Positions 15,631-24,605 of a stretch of DNA of 64,000 bases are shown here, piece after piece. The DNA is from Modestobacter sp. L9-4 (GTDB lineage: Bacteria; Actinomycetota; Actinomycetes; Mycobacteriales; Geodermatophilaceae), in NCBI RefSeq assembly GCF_019112525.1, contig NZ_CP077800.1:3782001-3846000 (forward strand). Reading direction: 5' to 3'. The notes beneath the pieces are model-generated. The model was not told where the DNA came from and made no database searches. It saw only the letters and a list, made by a program, of their open reading frames with translations. Position 1 is the stretch's first letter, and each line of letters starts with the position of its first letter. Made by a program: the position numbers and the translations under genes.

Positions 15631-16413
15631 GTGACCAAGGACGACCTGCGCCGCCGCTACGAGGAGGCCAGCCAGTGGCCGCTCATCGGGTTGGCGGTCC
15701 TCTTCATGGCCGCCTACGCCTGGGGCGTGCTGCGCCCGGACCTGCCCGGGTGGCTGCTCACGACGCTGCACGTGGTCACGGTCATCGCCTGGCCGGTGTT
15801 CCTCGTCGACTACGTGCTCCGGCTGACGCTGGCCGACCACCGGTGGCAGTTCGTGCGCCACAACTGGATCGACGGGGTCGCCGTCGTCCTCCCGCTCCTG
15901 CGGCCGCTGCGCATCCTCAGCCTCGTCCGGGTCGCCCGGGTCATCGACCGGCGGCTGACCACCTCGCTGCACGGCCGGGTGGCCGCCTACGTCACCCTCA
16001 CCGCGTCACTCGTCGTCTTCATGGCCTCGCTGGCCGAGCTCGACGCCGAGCGCGGCGACCCCGAGGCCACCATCACCACCTTCGGTGACGCCCTGTGGTG
16101 GGCGTTCACCACGATCACCACCGTCGGCTACGGCGACCGCTACCCGGTCACCGGCGAGGGCCGGCTGGTCGCCGGGCTGCTGATGGTCGCCGGGATCGCC
16201 CTGCTCGGGACGGTGACCGCAGCCGTCGCGTCGTGGTTCGTCCGCCGGGTCGCCGACGCGGCCCGCGCCGAGGACGACGCCGCCGACGCCGCGGCCGACG
16301 AGGCCCTGCGTGCCGAGCTGCGGGAGCTGACCGCGGAGGTGCGCCGGCTCCGCGCCGAGCTCACCGACCGCGCCGAGCTCACCGACCGGGCGGGGCTCAC
16401 CGACCGGGGATGA
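15631..16413 (+). CDS. Voltage-gated-type potassium channel
   Basis: 260 residues. Helices S1-S4 occupy about 15-125; the S4-like stretch is Arg-rich (RPLRILSLVRVARVIDRR). The pore helix and selectivity filter TTITTVGYGDRYPVTG lie at about 158-172, followed by S6 (LLMVAGIALLGTVTAAVASWFV). A coiled-coil tail ends in a short direct repeat (AELTDR, AELTDR, AGLTDR). TVGYGD marks K+ selectivity. GTG start at 15631. Its last 17 bases overlap the convergent M24 peptidase gene. Confidence 0.92.
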   Translation: MTKDDLRRRYEEASQWPLIGLAVLFMAAYAWGVLRPDLPGWLLTTLHVVTVIAWPVFLVDYVLRLTLADHRWQFVRHNWIDGVAVVLPLLRPLRILSLVRVARVIDRRLTTSLHGRVAAYVTLTASLVVFMASLAELDAERGDPEATITTFGDALWWAFTTITTVGYGDRYPVTGEGRLVAGLLMVAGIALLGTVTAAVASWFVRRVADAARAEDDAADAAADEALRAELRELTAEVRRLRAELTDRAELTDRAGLTDRG

Positions 16414-17734
16414 CGATCAGCTCGGTCTGCCGGGCGTCGAGGTACTCCACGCCGTCCGTGGTGAGCGCGATGCCCTGCTCCAGGCCCATCCGCACCACCT
16501 GACCGCCCCACTCCGGCACCGGCACCCGCACGCACAGCTCGAGGGCCCAGACGGTGTCCGGGTGCACCGGCGCCCGACCGGCCCCCGGGACGCCGTCCTG
16601 GGCGTCCCACATCCCGATCGCCGGCCCGGCGCCGTGGCCGTGCACGCCCACCGGGTGGGAGTAGACGTCGCCGTCGACGCCGGCCTGCGCGGCGGCGGCG
16701 CGGGCGGCGGCGAGCACCTCGTCCCCGGTGCGCCCGGGACGCAGCGCCGCGGTGGTCAGGTCCTGCATCCGGTTGCCCACCGCGTGCGCGGCGACCAGCC
16801 CGGGCGGGGGAGCGGTCTCTCCGTCGGCCAGCACGTAGGCGTTGCGCTGGGTGTCGGTCATCAGCCCGAGGCTGGACAGGCCCACGTCGCAGTGCACCAG
16901 GTCGCCGGGGCAGATGGCGGCGTCGTAGGCCACGCCGGGCAGCGCCGTGCCCTGCGCGTCGACGAGCGGGCTGCCCGCCCGCTGCAGGTCGACGGTCGGC
17001 TGGAACCACGGGTCCACGCCGAGGTCGGCGAAGCGCTGCCGGATCCACCAGGCGACGTCCAGCGCGGTGGTCTCGCCGACGGTGATCACCGCGGGGGAGA
17101 ACGCCTCGTCGATCACCTCGTGCACGAGCCGGTTCATCGCGTGCAGCGCCGCGATCTCCTCCGGCAGCCGGGTCTCCAGCCACCCGACGGCCAGCGCCTC
17201 GGCCGACACGACCCGGTCGCCGTGCGGGCCGAGCGCGGCCATGAGCTGCCCGTGCTCGGTGTGCGAGAGCCCGTCGGCATGGGCGAAGGTGGCGGAGACG
17301 TCGACGCCGATCCGGGCGGGGGCGGCCTGGTCGACGAAGCGGCGGACCGAGGCCCACTGCGACTGCTCGGCGGTCAGCCCCGGCTGCTCGTCGGCCTCCC
17401 ACGCGGGCTGGAACTGGCCCACCGGGTAGCGCGAGACGGCGGCCGCGGTCACCCCGTCGTCGCTGCGGTGGAACAGCAGGACGGTGCGCCGGCGGGCCGA
17501 CAGCCACGACGCCGGCAGCAGCGTCGCCAGCACCGGGTCCTCGTTGTACTCCCGACCCAGGACCACCCACAGGTCGATGCCGGCGCGGTCCATCAGGCCC
17601 GGCAGCAGGTCCAGCAGCCGCTGGGTGAGCCAGCGGTCGCGGACGTCGGCCTGCTCGCGCAGCGGGAGCGGCACCGTGCGCGTCGGGTCGGGCGTCCCGG
17701 GGCCGGGAGCGGGTCGGCCGGTGGTCGCGGTCAT
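16397..17734 (-). CDS. M24 family metallopeptidase (Xaa-Pro aminopeptidase-like)
   Basis: 445 residues. The C-terminal pita-bread domain carries the five metal ligands: Asp in VHCDVGLSS, Asp in LMTDTQRNAY, His in HPVGVHGHGAG, Glu in WALELCVRVP and Glu in RMGLEQGIALT. The N-terminal third resembles the creatinase/prolidase N-domain. Likely a cytoplasmic dipeptidase or aminopeptidase acting near proline; the substrate cannot be stated. ATG start at 17734. Convergent with and overlapping the K+ channel gene by 17 bases. Confidence 0.88.
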   Translation of the reverse strand: MTATTGRPAPGPGTPDPTRTVPLPLREQADVRDRWLTQRLLDLLPGLMDRAGIDLWVVLGREYNEDPVLATLLPASWLSARRRTVLLFHRSDDGVTAAAVSRYPVGQFQPAWEADEQPGLTAEQSQWASVRRFVDQAAPARIGVDVSATFAHADGLSHTEHGQLMAALGPHGDRVVSAEALAVGWLETRLPEEIAALHAMNRLVHEVIDEAFSPAVITVGETTALDVAWWIRQRFADLGVDPWFQPTVDLQRAGSPLVDAQGTALPGVAYDAAICPGDLVHCDVGLSSLGLMTDTQRNAYVLADGETAPPPGLVAAHAVGNRMQDLTTAALRPGRTGDEVLAAARAAAAQAGVDGDVYSHPVGVHGHGAGPAIGMWDAQDGVPGAGRAPVHPDTVWALELCVRVPVPEWGGQVVRMGLEQGIALTTDGVEYLDARQTELIVIPGR

Positions 17735-17784
17735 GCAGGCAGGAAAGCAGAACGGACGGCGCAGCGCCGGACGGGCCGTCGGGC

Positions 17785-18969
17785 TCAGGCCCCGCCCCCG
17801 GCGGCCGGGCCGGCGCTGCGCCGTCCCCGCTCAGGAGCGCGCGGGACCGGGTGCGCGTCGCCCCCGGCCACGTGCACCCGGTCGCGGCCGCACTCCTTGG
17901 CCGCGTACATGGCGGCGTCGGCGCGGTCGACGAGGCGCCAGAGCGCGTCGACCGGGTCCTCGCCGTCGGCCGGGTGGGCCAGCGCCACCCCGATCGAGGC
18001 GGTCACCTGCCACGGCCGGCCGGCTCCGCAGCCGGCCACCGCCCGGCGCAGCCGCTCGGCCAGCCGCCGGGCCTCGTCGGGGTCGGACACCAGCCCGAGC
18101 ACGACCAGCTCCTCGCCACCCGTGCGGGCCAGCACGTCCGGCGGCCGGACGCTGGCGGCCAGGGCCGCGGACGCCCCGCGCAGCACCTCGTCGCCGACCG
18201 CGTGCCCGAAGGCGTCGTTGAGCCGCTTGAAGTGGTCGAGGTCGAGCACGAGCGCGGCGACCCGCTGCCCGTCGCGGCGCGCCTGCCGCCAGACGCGGGG
18301 CGACTGGTCCACCAGCGACCGCCGGTTGGCCAGCCCGGTCAACGGGTCGGTGGAGGAGAGCTCCAGGGTGGCCGCCAGCAGCCGCTGCACCCGGCGGCGC
18401 AGCAGGAAGACCCCCAGCGTGACGACGTCGAGCATCCCGGCACTGGCCGCCACCGGCACCACGAGTGCGCCCAGGGAGTCGTAGCTGTCGGCCAGCACCA
18501 CGGCGCAGGCGACCAGCACCGCGACCATGTGCACGGCCAGCGCGCGGGCGCCCAGGAACCAGGCCGCCACGAAGCAGGTGGACAGCAGCATCAACGGGGG
18601 CGCGTAGCGCAGCGGGTCGGTCGTCGCCCAGGCCAGGACGACGTAGGACACGTCGCCGAAGAGCACCAGGGCCACCGTCGCCGCCTCGCCCACCCGCCGC
18701 CGGACGGCCAGACCGGCGGCCACCAGCAGGCCGACGCCGAGCACGCCCACGTAGACCGGCCGGCTGGCGCCGTCGCGGAGGGCGCCGGGGACGAGCAGGT
18801 TGACCGAGCCGAGCGCGACGCCGGCGGCCAGCAGAGCGGCCAGGCACCAGGCGACCAGTCGCCGGTCGGTGTTCCGGCCGGTGAGCGGGGTCTCGGCGGA
18901 CGCGGCGGAGGTCGCCCCGTGCCGGTGCCCCTGTGCGGGCGTGTGCGCCCCTGCCATGGCGTGCAGCAT
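17785..18969 (-). CDS. Membrane diguanylate cyclase (GGDEF)
   Basis: 394 residues. Seven or so transmembrane helices (about 30-205) precede a GGDEF domain with the active-site variant RTGGEEL (GGEEL), which is catalytically competent in known cyclases, and DLDHFKRLNDAFGHAVGDEVL upstream of it. No EAL domain. Makes cyclic di-GMP. No I-site RxxD is obvious 5 residues before GGEEL. ATG 18969 or ATG 18957 could be the start. It lies 50 bases upstream of the M24 gene on the same strand. Confidence 0.9.
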   Translation of the reverse strand: MLHAMAGAHTPAQGHRHGATSAASAETPLTGRNTDRRLVAWCLAALLAAGVALGSVNLLVPGALRDGASRPVYVGVLGVGLLVAAGLAVRRRVGEAATVALVLFGDVSYVVLAWATTDPLRYAPPLMLLSTCFVAAWFLGARALAVHMVAVLVACAVVLADSYDSLGALVVPVAASAGMLDVVTLGVFLLRRRVQRLLAATLELSSTDPLTGLANRRSLVDQSPRVWRQARRDGQRVAALVLDLDHFKRLNDAFGHAVGDEVLRGASAALAASVRPPDVLARTGGEELVVLGLVSDPDEARRLAERLRRAVAGCGAGRPWQVTASIGVALAHPADGEDPVDALWRLVDRADAAMYAAKECGRDRVHVAGGDAHPVPRAPERGRRSAGPAAGGGA

Positions 18970-19097
18970 GCCGCAGCGCCGGAGTCCGCGGCGCCGCCGT
19001 CGGCGCGCTGTCTCGGCCGCACGTCCGGGACCGCACGCGGCCCGGCGGTCGCGGTGCGAGGCTGGGGGTGACCGCGCACCGCGAGAGAGGACGACCG

Positions 19098-19280
19098 ATG
19101 GACACCGGCCCCTGGTACTTCTGCCTCAAGCACCACACCGTCGAGACCCGGGACGGCTGCGCCGAGCGCCACCGCCTCGGCCCCTACGAGACCCGGGCCG
19201 AGGCCGAGCACGCGCTGGAGAAGGTCGCCGAGCGGAACGAGCAGGAGGACGCCGCCGACCGCGCCTGGCGCGAGGACTGA
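19098..19280 (+). CDS. Conserved small protein (WYFCLKHH type)
   Basis: 60 residues. The pattern WYFCLKHHTVE...DGCAERHRLGPYETRAEAEHALEKV is one I know from many actinobacterial genomes as an unnamed small protein. Cys and His residues at the N-terminus (C-x2-HH, later C) could bind metal, and the end looks like a SPOR-type helix. ATG 19098 has GAGAGAGG upstream. Function unknown. Confidence 0.75.
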   Translation: MDTGPWYFCLKHHTVETRDGCAERHRLGPYETRAEAEHALEKVAERNEQEDAADRAWRED

Positions 19281-19368
19281 CCCGCCGCGCCCGGCGTCGC
19301 CCCGCGGGGCATGATCGACCGCAGGGGCGCGCCCGGCCGGGGGTGCCCGCCGCAGGTCAGGAGGGGTC

Positions 19369-20064
19369 GTGACGGACGGACGCGCGGTGGAGGACCTGGT
19401 CGTCGGCGTGCTCGGGGGCACCGGGCCGCAGGGCCGCGGGCTCGCGGTGCGGCTGGCCGCGGCCGGGCAGCGCGTGCTGCTGGGGTCCCGGGACGCCGCA
19501 CGGGCCGAGGAGGTCGCGGCCGAGGTGGCGACCCGGGCCGCGGCCGTCGCCGGCGCCGGTGAGGTGTCCGTGCGCGGCGGGTCGAACGTCGACGTCGCGG
19601 GTGCCGCGGACCTGGTGGTCGTCGCCGTCCCCTACGCCGGTCACGCCGACACCCTCGCCGAGCTGGCCACCCCGCTGGCCGGCAAGGTCGTCGTCGACTG
19701 CGTGGTGCCGATGGGCTGGGACGAGCTCGGCGCCTACGTGCTCGACGTCGTCGAGGGCAGCGTGTGCCAGCAGGCCGCGGTGCTGCTCCCCGACAGCCAC
19801 GTCGTCGGCGCGTTCCACCACCTGTCGGCGGTGACGCTGGAGGACCTGTCCCGGCCCACGCTCGAGGGCGACGTGATGGTCGTCGGCGACGTCCGCGAGG
19901 CCACCGACCTGGTGCAGGCGCTGGCCGGGCGGCTGCCGGGCATGCGCGGGGTCTACGCCGGCCGGCTCCGCAACGCCCGCCAGGTCGAGGCGCTCACCAT
20001 CAACCTGGTCTCGGTCAACCGCCGCTACCGCGCCCACGCCGGCGTCCGCATCACCGACGTGTGA
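19369..20064 (+). CDS. npdG: NADPH-dependent F420 reductase
   Basis: 231 residues, normal for Fno/NpdG. Catalyses hydride transfer between NADPH and coenzyme F420, supplying reduced F420 to F420-dependent enzymes. The N-terminal Rossmann motif is GVLGGTGPQGRGLAVRLAAAG (about 13-33), followed by LLGSRD, the family's NADP 2'-phosphate site. VVVAVPYAGH and the closing DCVVPM and AFHHLS segments are typical. GTG start. Its stop overlaps the next start (TGATG), so the two genes are translationally coupled. Confidence 0.88.
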   Translation: MTDGRAVEDLVVGVLGGTGPQGRGLAVRLAAAGQRVLLGSRDAARAEEVAAEVATRAAAVAGAGEVSVRGGSNVDVAGAADLVVVAVPYAGHADTLAELATPLAGKVVVDCVVPMGWDELGAYVLDVVEGSVCQQAAVLLPDSHVVGAFHHLSAVTLEDLSRPTLEGDVMVVGDVREATDLVQALAGRLPGMRGVYAGRLRNARQVEALTINLVSVNRRYRAHAGVRITDV

Positions 20065-20396
20065 TGGCCGGCCTCACCGGCGCCGAGCTGCGCGCCACCC
20101 GGATCGGCCGGCCGCCCCTCGGCAGGCGCGGTTACCGGCCGGAGGAGGTCGACGCCTTCCTCGCCCGCGCGGCCGAGGCGCTGGATGCCCGCGCGGCCGG
20201 GCGGGAGCCGTCGCTGGGCGCCGACGAGGTGGAGGACGTCGTCTTCGCCAAGCCGGGGTTCCGGTCGGGGCGCGGCTACGACGAGGACCAGGTCGACGAC
20301 CTGCTCGACGCCGTCGCCGAGGCGCTGCGCGACACGACACCACGCGACACGACGCCACGCGGCATCGAGCTCAACGGCCGCCCCTTCCAGCCCTGA
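20064..20396 (+). CDS. DivIVA-domain protein with two short repeats
   Basis: 110 residues. Two copies of the DivI1A N-terminal motif occur: GRRGYRPEEVDAFLARAAEAL (about 20-40) and GRGYDEDQVDDLLDAVAEAL (about 68-88). No long coiled coil follows, so it is not the full Wag31/DivIVA scaffold but one of the small two-motif relatives. The C-terminus holds a DTTPR tandem repeat. It overlaps npdG by one base. Confidence 0.8.
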   Translation: MAGLTGAELRATRIGRPPLGRRGYRPEEVDAFLARAAEALDARAAGREPSLGADEVEDVVFAKPGFRSGRGYDEDQVDDLLDAVAEALRDTTPRDTTPRGIELNGRPFQP

Positions 20397-20439
20397 GCGG
20401 AGTGGACCTGTCGGCGTGACGCCGACGGATCGACTCCGC
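20397..20439. terminator. Bidirectional two-tier hairpin
   Basis: Outer stem of 7 bp (20397-20403 with 20433-20439) encloses an inner 7-bp stem (20410-20416 with 20420-20426). It lies between the convergent DivIVA-domain gene and panB. Confidence 0.65.
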
Positions 20440-20440
20440 G

Positions 20441-21271
20441 TCACTCGAAGCTGTGCTCGGCGGTCGGGAAGGTGCCGTCACGGACCTCGGTGGCGAACTC
20501 CTGGGTGGCCCGCAGCAGCTCCCCGCGCAGGTCGGCATACCGCTTGACGAACCGCGGCACCCGCCCGGAGGTCATGCCGGCCATGTCCGGCCAGACCAGC
20601 ACCTGGGCGTCGCAGTCCGGGCCCGCGCCGATGCCGATCGTGGGGATGGCCAGCTCGGCCGTCACCTGCGCGGCGATCGCGGCCGGCACCATCTCCATGA
20701 CGACGGCGAAGGCCCCGGCCTCCTGCACCGCGCGGGCGTCGGCCAGCAGCTGCTCGGCCCCGGCTCCGCGGCCCTGCACCCGGAAGCCACCGAGGGCGTG
20801 CTCGCTCTGCGGGGTGAAGCCGATGTGGGCCATGACCGCGATGCCGGCCTGGGTGAGCAGCCGGATCTGCGGGGCCACGCGCACCCCGCCCTCGAGCTTG
20901 ACCGCCTGCGCCCCGCCCTCCTTCATCATCCGCACCGCGGTGGCGAAGGCCTGCTCGGGCGAGGCCTCGTAGCTGCCGAACGGCAGGTCGGCCACCACCA
21001 GCGCGCGGGACGTCGAGCGGGTGACCGCGCGGGTCATCAGCAGCATGTCCTCGACGGTGACGGCGACCGTGGAGGTCTGGCCGAGGACGACGTTGCCCGC
21101 GGAGTCACCGACCAGCAGCACCGGGATGCCGGCCTCCTCGAAGACCTGCGCCGAGTGGGTGTCGTAGGCGGTGAGCATCGCCCACCGCTCGCCCCGCTCC
21201 TTGGCCTGCCGCAGGTGGTGCACCCGCACCCGCGCGGTCGACGTCCCGCCGTAGAGCACCGACTCGGTCAC
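20441..21271 (-). CDS. panB: 3-methyl-2-oxobutanoate hydroxymethyltransferase
   Basis: 276 residues. First committed step of pantothenate synthesis: ketopantoate from 2-oxoisovalerate and methylene-tetrahydrofolate. Motifs: [30 protein letters not shown] (metal and substrate site), [39 protein letters not shown] and VVMEMVP (catalytic Glu). Its GTG start overlaps the nadE stop as GTGA, so it is coupled to nadE. In mycobacteria panB lies near glnA2, as here. Confidence 0.97.
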   Translation of the reverse strand: MTESVLYGGTSTARVRVHHLRQAKERGERWAMLTAYDTHSAQVFEEAGIPVLLVGDSAGNVVLGQTSTVAVTVEDMLLMTRAVTRSTSRALVVADLPFGSYEASPEQAFATAVRMMKEGGAQAVKLEGGVRVAPQIRLLTQAGIAVMAHIGFTPQSEHALGGFRVQGRGAGAEQLLADARAVQEAGAFAVVMEMVPAAIAAQVTAELAIPTIGIGAGPDCDAQVLVWPDMAGMTSGRVPRFVKRYADLRGELLRATQEFATEVRDGTFPTAEHSFE

Positions 21272-23100
21272 GACTGCGCCCCCTCGACGACGCTGGGCAG
21301 GCTCTCCCGCCAGCGGTTGGTGATGGGCAGCCGGCGGTCGCGGCCGAAGGCCTTGAGCGAGATCTTGGTGCCCGGCGCGGACTGGCGGCGCTTGAACTCC
21401 GCGAGGTCGATCATCCGCAGCACGCGGGCGACGATCTCCGGGTCGTGACCGCGCTCGAGCAGCTCGGCCATGCCGAGGTCACGGTCGACGTAGTCGGTGA
21501 TGACCGCGTCGAGCTCCTCGTAGCTGGGCAGCGAGTCGCTGTCCTGCTGGCCCGGTGCCAGTTCGGCCGACGGCGGCTTGTCGATCGAGTTCTGCGGGAT
21601 CGGCTCGACCTCGCCGCGCTCGCGGGCGTGCGCGTTGCGCCAGCGGGCGAGCTCCCAGACCAGGGTCTTGAGCACGTCCTTGATCGGGGCGAACCCGCCG
21701 GCGGCGTCGCCGTAGAGCGTCGAGTAGCCCACGGCCACCTCGCTCTTGTTGCTGGTGGCCAGCAGCAGGTGCCCGTGCTGGTTGGACAGCCCCATGAGCA
21801 GCGTGCCGCGCACCCGGGCCTGCAGGTTCTCCGCGGCGACCCCCGACAGCTCCACCGAGCTCCGGTAGGCCTCGACCATCGGGGCGATCGGGACGACGGA
21901 GTAGTGCATGCCCAGCCGCTGCGCGGAGTCCGCGGCGTCGGTCAGCGACCCCTCGCTGGAGTACTCGCTGGGCAGACCCACGCCGTGCACCCGCTCGGCC
22001 CCCAGGGCGTCGACGGCGAGGGCGGCGACCAGCGCGGAGTCGATGCCGCCGGACATGCCGAGCACCACCGAGGGCATGCCGTTCTTGTCGATGAAGTCCT
22101 TCAGCCCCAGCACGAGTGCCCGCCAGACCTCCTCGGCGTCGGGGAGCGGGTCGGCGACGGTGCCGGGCCGGGCGTCGAACGCGGCGACCGGCTCCTCGCT
22201 CAGCACGTGCCGGGTCACCGTCATCGGCCCGATCCGGCCCTCGCGCCGTTCGGTCACCGCGGCGGTGTCCAGCGCCAGGTCGACCGTCATCAGGTGCTCG
22301 ACGAACTGCGGCGCGCGGGCCAGCAGCCCACCGTCGGCGGCCACCACGAGGGAGTCGCCGTCGAAGACCAGCTCGTCCTGCCCGCCGACGAGGTTGCAGT
22401 AGACGATCGGGGCGTGCGCCTCCGCGGCGCGGCGCTGCACCAGCGGCAGCCGCAGGTCGTCCTTGGCCCGCTCGTAGGGGGAGGCGTTGGGGGAGACGAC
22501 GAGGTCGACGCCGGCCTGCCCGGCGACGCCGCACGGGCCGCCCTCGACCCAGAGGTCCTCGCAGATGGTCAGCGCGACGTCGACGCCGTGCAGCCGCACG
22601 ACCGGCAGTTCGGTGCCGGGCACGAAGTACCGGGCCTCGTCGAAGACGCCGTAGTTGGGCAGGTGGCGCTTGTGGTAGCGGGCCACCACTCGGCCACCGT
22701 GCAGCAGAGCCGCGGCGTTGCGCGGGGCACCATGCCGGGGGTTGGCGTCACCGGGGGTGTCCTCGGCGTCCGTCGGGGTGCTGTCGACCGGTGCGGGTCC
22801 TGCACCCTCGGTGTGTGCCAGGTAGCCCACGACGACAGCGGTGTCGCCGAGCCCGTCGGCGGCCAGCCGGGCGGCCAGGTCGACCAGCGTCTGCTCGCTG
22901 GCCCGGGCGAAGGACTCCCGCAGCACGAGGTCCTCGGCCGGGTAGCCGGTGAGGGTCATCTCCGGGAAGACGACGAGGTGGGCGTCCTCGCCCGCCGCCC
23001 GCCGCGTCCAGTCGGCCACGAGGTCCGCGTTGCCGGCGAGGTCACCGACCCGGGTGTCGACCTGGGCGAGTGCGACGCGCAGCTGTACCGGTGCAGTCAC
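21268..23100 (-). CDS. nadE: Glutamine-dependent NAD+ synthase
   Basis: 610 residues from GTG 23100; longer frames upstream lack a start signal. The N-terminal glutaminase is nitrilase-like with the Glu-Lys-Cys triad: Glu in [11 protein letters not shown], Lys in [12 protein letters not shown] and Cys in LTICEDLW. The C-terminal ammonia-dependent synthetase has the ATP P-loop [17 protein letters not shown] (about 325-340). Converts deamido-NAD to NAD+ with glutamine as nitrogen donor. Divergent from glnA2; coupled to panB. Confidence 0.95.
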   Translation of the reverse strand: MTAPVQLRVALAQVDTRVGDLAGNADLVADWTRRAAGEDAHLVVFPEMTLTGYPAEDLVLRESFARASEQTLVDLAARLAADGLGDTAVVVGYLAHTEGAGPAPVDSTPTDAEDTPGDANPRHGAPRNAAALLHGGRVVARYHKRHLPNYGVFDEARYFVPGTELPVVRLHGVDVALTICEDLWVEGGPCGVAGQAGVDLVVSPNASPYERAKDDLRLPLVQRRAAEAHAPIVYCNLVGGQDELVFDGDSLVVAADGGLLARAPQFVEHLMTVDLALDTAAVTERREGRIGPMTVTRHVLSEEPVAAFDARPGTVADPLPDAEEVWRALVLGLKDFIDKNGMPSVVLGMSGGIDSALVAALAVDALGAERVHGVGLPSEYSSEGSLTDAADSAQRLGMHYSVVPIAPMVEAYRSSVELSGVAAENLQARVRGTLLMGLSNQHGHLLLATSNKSEVAVGYSTLYGDAAGGFAPIKDVLKTLVWELARWRNAHARERGEVEPIPQNSIDKPPSAELAPGQQDSDSLPSYEELDAVITDYVDRDLGMAELLERGHDPEIVARVLRMIDLAEFKRRQSAPGTKISLKAFGRDRRLPITNRWRESLPSVVEGAQS

Positions 23101-23209
23101 GCCCCCATCCTCGCCGCCGTCCCACCCCGGTGGCCAGGCGGGCCCGCGCGGCGACACCCTCGCGCGTGCTGCTGTCGTGGGGCGGTGGGAGGAGGCAGGC
23201 TGGGGGCAC

Positions 23210-23225
23210 GTAACACCCCCGTCAC
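23210..23225 (+). promoter_or_regulatory. Weak GlnR-like half box upstream of glnA2
   Basis: GTAAC, 6 bases, GTCAC. The first half fits the GlnR pattern GTnAC-n6-GAAAC; the second has two mismatches. Only a single pair is present, so this is a weak candidate compared with the box at 39153. Confidence 0.25.
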
Positions 23226-23239
23226 GCCCGGAGGCCACG

Positions 23240-24589
23240 ATGGCGAGCATGGACCGTCAGCAGGAGTTCGTCCTGCGCACCCTGGAGGAGCGCGACATCC
23301 GCTTCGTGCGGCTGTGGTTCACCGACGTCTCGGGCTACCTCAAGGCCGTCGCGGTGGCGCCGGCCGAGATCGAGGCCGCGTTCGCGGAGGGCATCGGCTT
23401 CGACGGGTCGGCGATCGAGGGCTTCGCCCGGGTCTACGAGTCCGACATGCTCGCCAAGCCCGACCCGGCGACCTTCCAGGTGATGCCGGCCCAGCGCGGC
23501 CAGGCCAGTGAGACGGCGCGGATGTTCTGCGACATCACGCTGCCCGACGGCTCGCCGGCCTGGGCCGACCCGCGGCACGTGCTGCGCCGGGCGCTGGCGA
23601 AGGCCGCCGACATGGGCTTCACCTTCTACACGCACCCCGAGATCGAGTTCTTCCTGCTCAAGGACCTGCCCACCGACGGCCGTCCGCCCGAGCCCGCCGA
23701 CACCGGCGGCTACTTCGACCTCTCCACGCACGACGTGGCGCACGACTTCCGTCGCGAGGCGGTGTTCGCGCTGGAGGCGATGGGCATCTCGGTGGAGTTC
23801 AGCCACCACGAGGTCGCGCCGGGCCAGCAGGAGATCGACCTGCGGTACGCCGACGCGCTGTCGATGGCCGACAACATCATGACGCTGCGGCACGTCGTCC
23901 GTGAGGTCGCGCTCGCCCAGGGCGTGCACGCCACCTTCATGCCCAAGCCGTTCACCGAGCTGGCCGGCTCGGCGATGCACACCCACCTGTCGCTGTTCGA
24001 GGGCGACCGCAACGCCTTCCACGACCCGGCCGACCCGATGCGGCTGTCGACCACGGGCAAGCAGTTCATCGCCGGGCTGCTCACCCACGCCCGCGAGATG
24101 ACCGCGATCACCAACCAGACGGTCAACTCCTACCGCCGCCTGCTCGCCGGCACCGAGGCCCCGACCGCCGCGACCTGGGGTCGGGCCAACCGCTCGGCGC
24201 TGGTGCGGCTGCCCTCCTACAAGCCGAACAAGGGCAACTCCGCCCGGGTCGAGGTGCGGTCGCCGGACTCCGCGTGCAACCCCTACCTCACCTTCGCCGT
24301 CCTGCTCGCCGCCGGGCTGCGCGGCATCGAGAAGGGCTACGAGCTCCCGCCCGAGGCCGAGGACGACGTCTGGTCGCTCACCGACACCGAGCGGCGCGCG
24401 GCCGGCTACGAGGACCTGCCGGTCTCCCTGGGCGAGGCGCTCACCGCCATGCAGGGCAGCGAGCTGGTCGCCGAGACCCTCGGCGAGCACGTGTTCGACT
24501 TCTTCCTGCGCAACAAGTGGGAGGAGTTCAACTCCTACCGGCAGAACGTCACGCCCTTCGAGCTGAAGCGGTACCTGCCCGGCCTCTAG
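23240..24589 (+). CDS. glnA2: Glutamine synthetase, GlnA2-type
   Basis: 449 residues from ATG 23240 (GGAGG five bases upstream). Complete GS fold: GFDGSAIEGF, EIEFFLL (metal Glu), HHEVAPGQQEID, FMPKPF, GSAMHTHLSL, RRLLAGTEAP and RVEVRSPD. The position that holds the adenylylated tyrosine in GlnA1 (LYELP) aligns with DDVWSLT here, so GlnE probably does not modify it. In Actinobacteria GlnA2 paralogues can act as glutamine synthetase or as gamma-glutamylpolyamine synthetase. The neighbourhood (panB, glnE, glnA1) matches mycobacterial glnA2. Confidence 0.92.
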   Translation: MASMDRQQEFVLRTLEERDIRFVRLWFTDVSGYLKAVAVAPAEIEAAFAEGIGFDGSAIEGFARVYESDMLAKPDPATFQVMPAQRGQASETARMFCDITLPDGSPAWADPRHVLRRALAKAADMGFTFYTHPEIEFFLLKDLPTDGRPPEPADTGGYFDLSTHDVAHDFRREAVFALEAMGISVEFSHHEVAPGQQEIDLRYADALSMADNIMTLRHVVREVALAQGVHATFMPKPFTELAGSAMHTHLSLFEGDRNAFHDPADPMRLSTTGKQFIAGLLTHAREMTAITNQTVNSYRRLLAGTEAPTAATWGRANRSALVRLPSYKPNKGNSARVEVRSPDSACNPYLTFAVLLAAGLRGIEKGYELPPEAEDDVWSLTDTERRAAGYEDLPVSLGEALTAMQGSELVAETLGEHVFDFFLRNKWEEFNSYRQNVTPFELKRYLPGL

Positions 24590-24605
24590 CGGGACCGGCC
24601 GGCGC

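Noticed and set aside
14122-15972. Upstream extension of the LacI frame to 956 codons
   Set aside because: Covers the deacetylase, ChaB and K+ channel genes antisense; the GTG at 14121 has a ribosome site followed directly by the HTH.
22949-23239. Upstream extension of glnA2
   Set aside because: Overlaps the start of the divergent nadE; ATG 23240 has a GGAGG site and matches GlnA2 N-termini.
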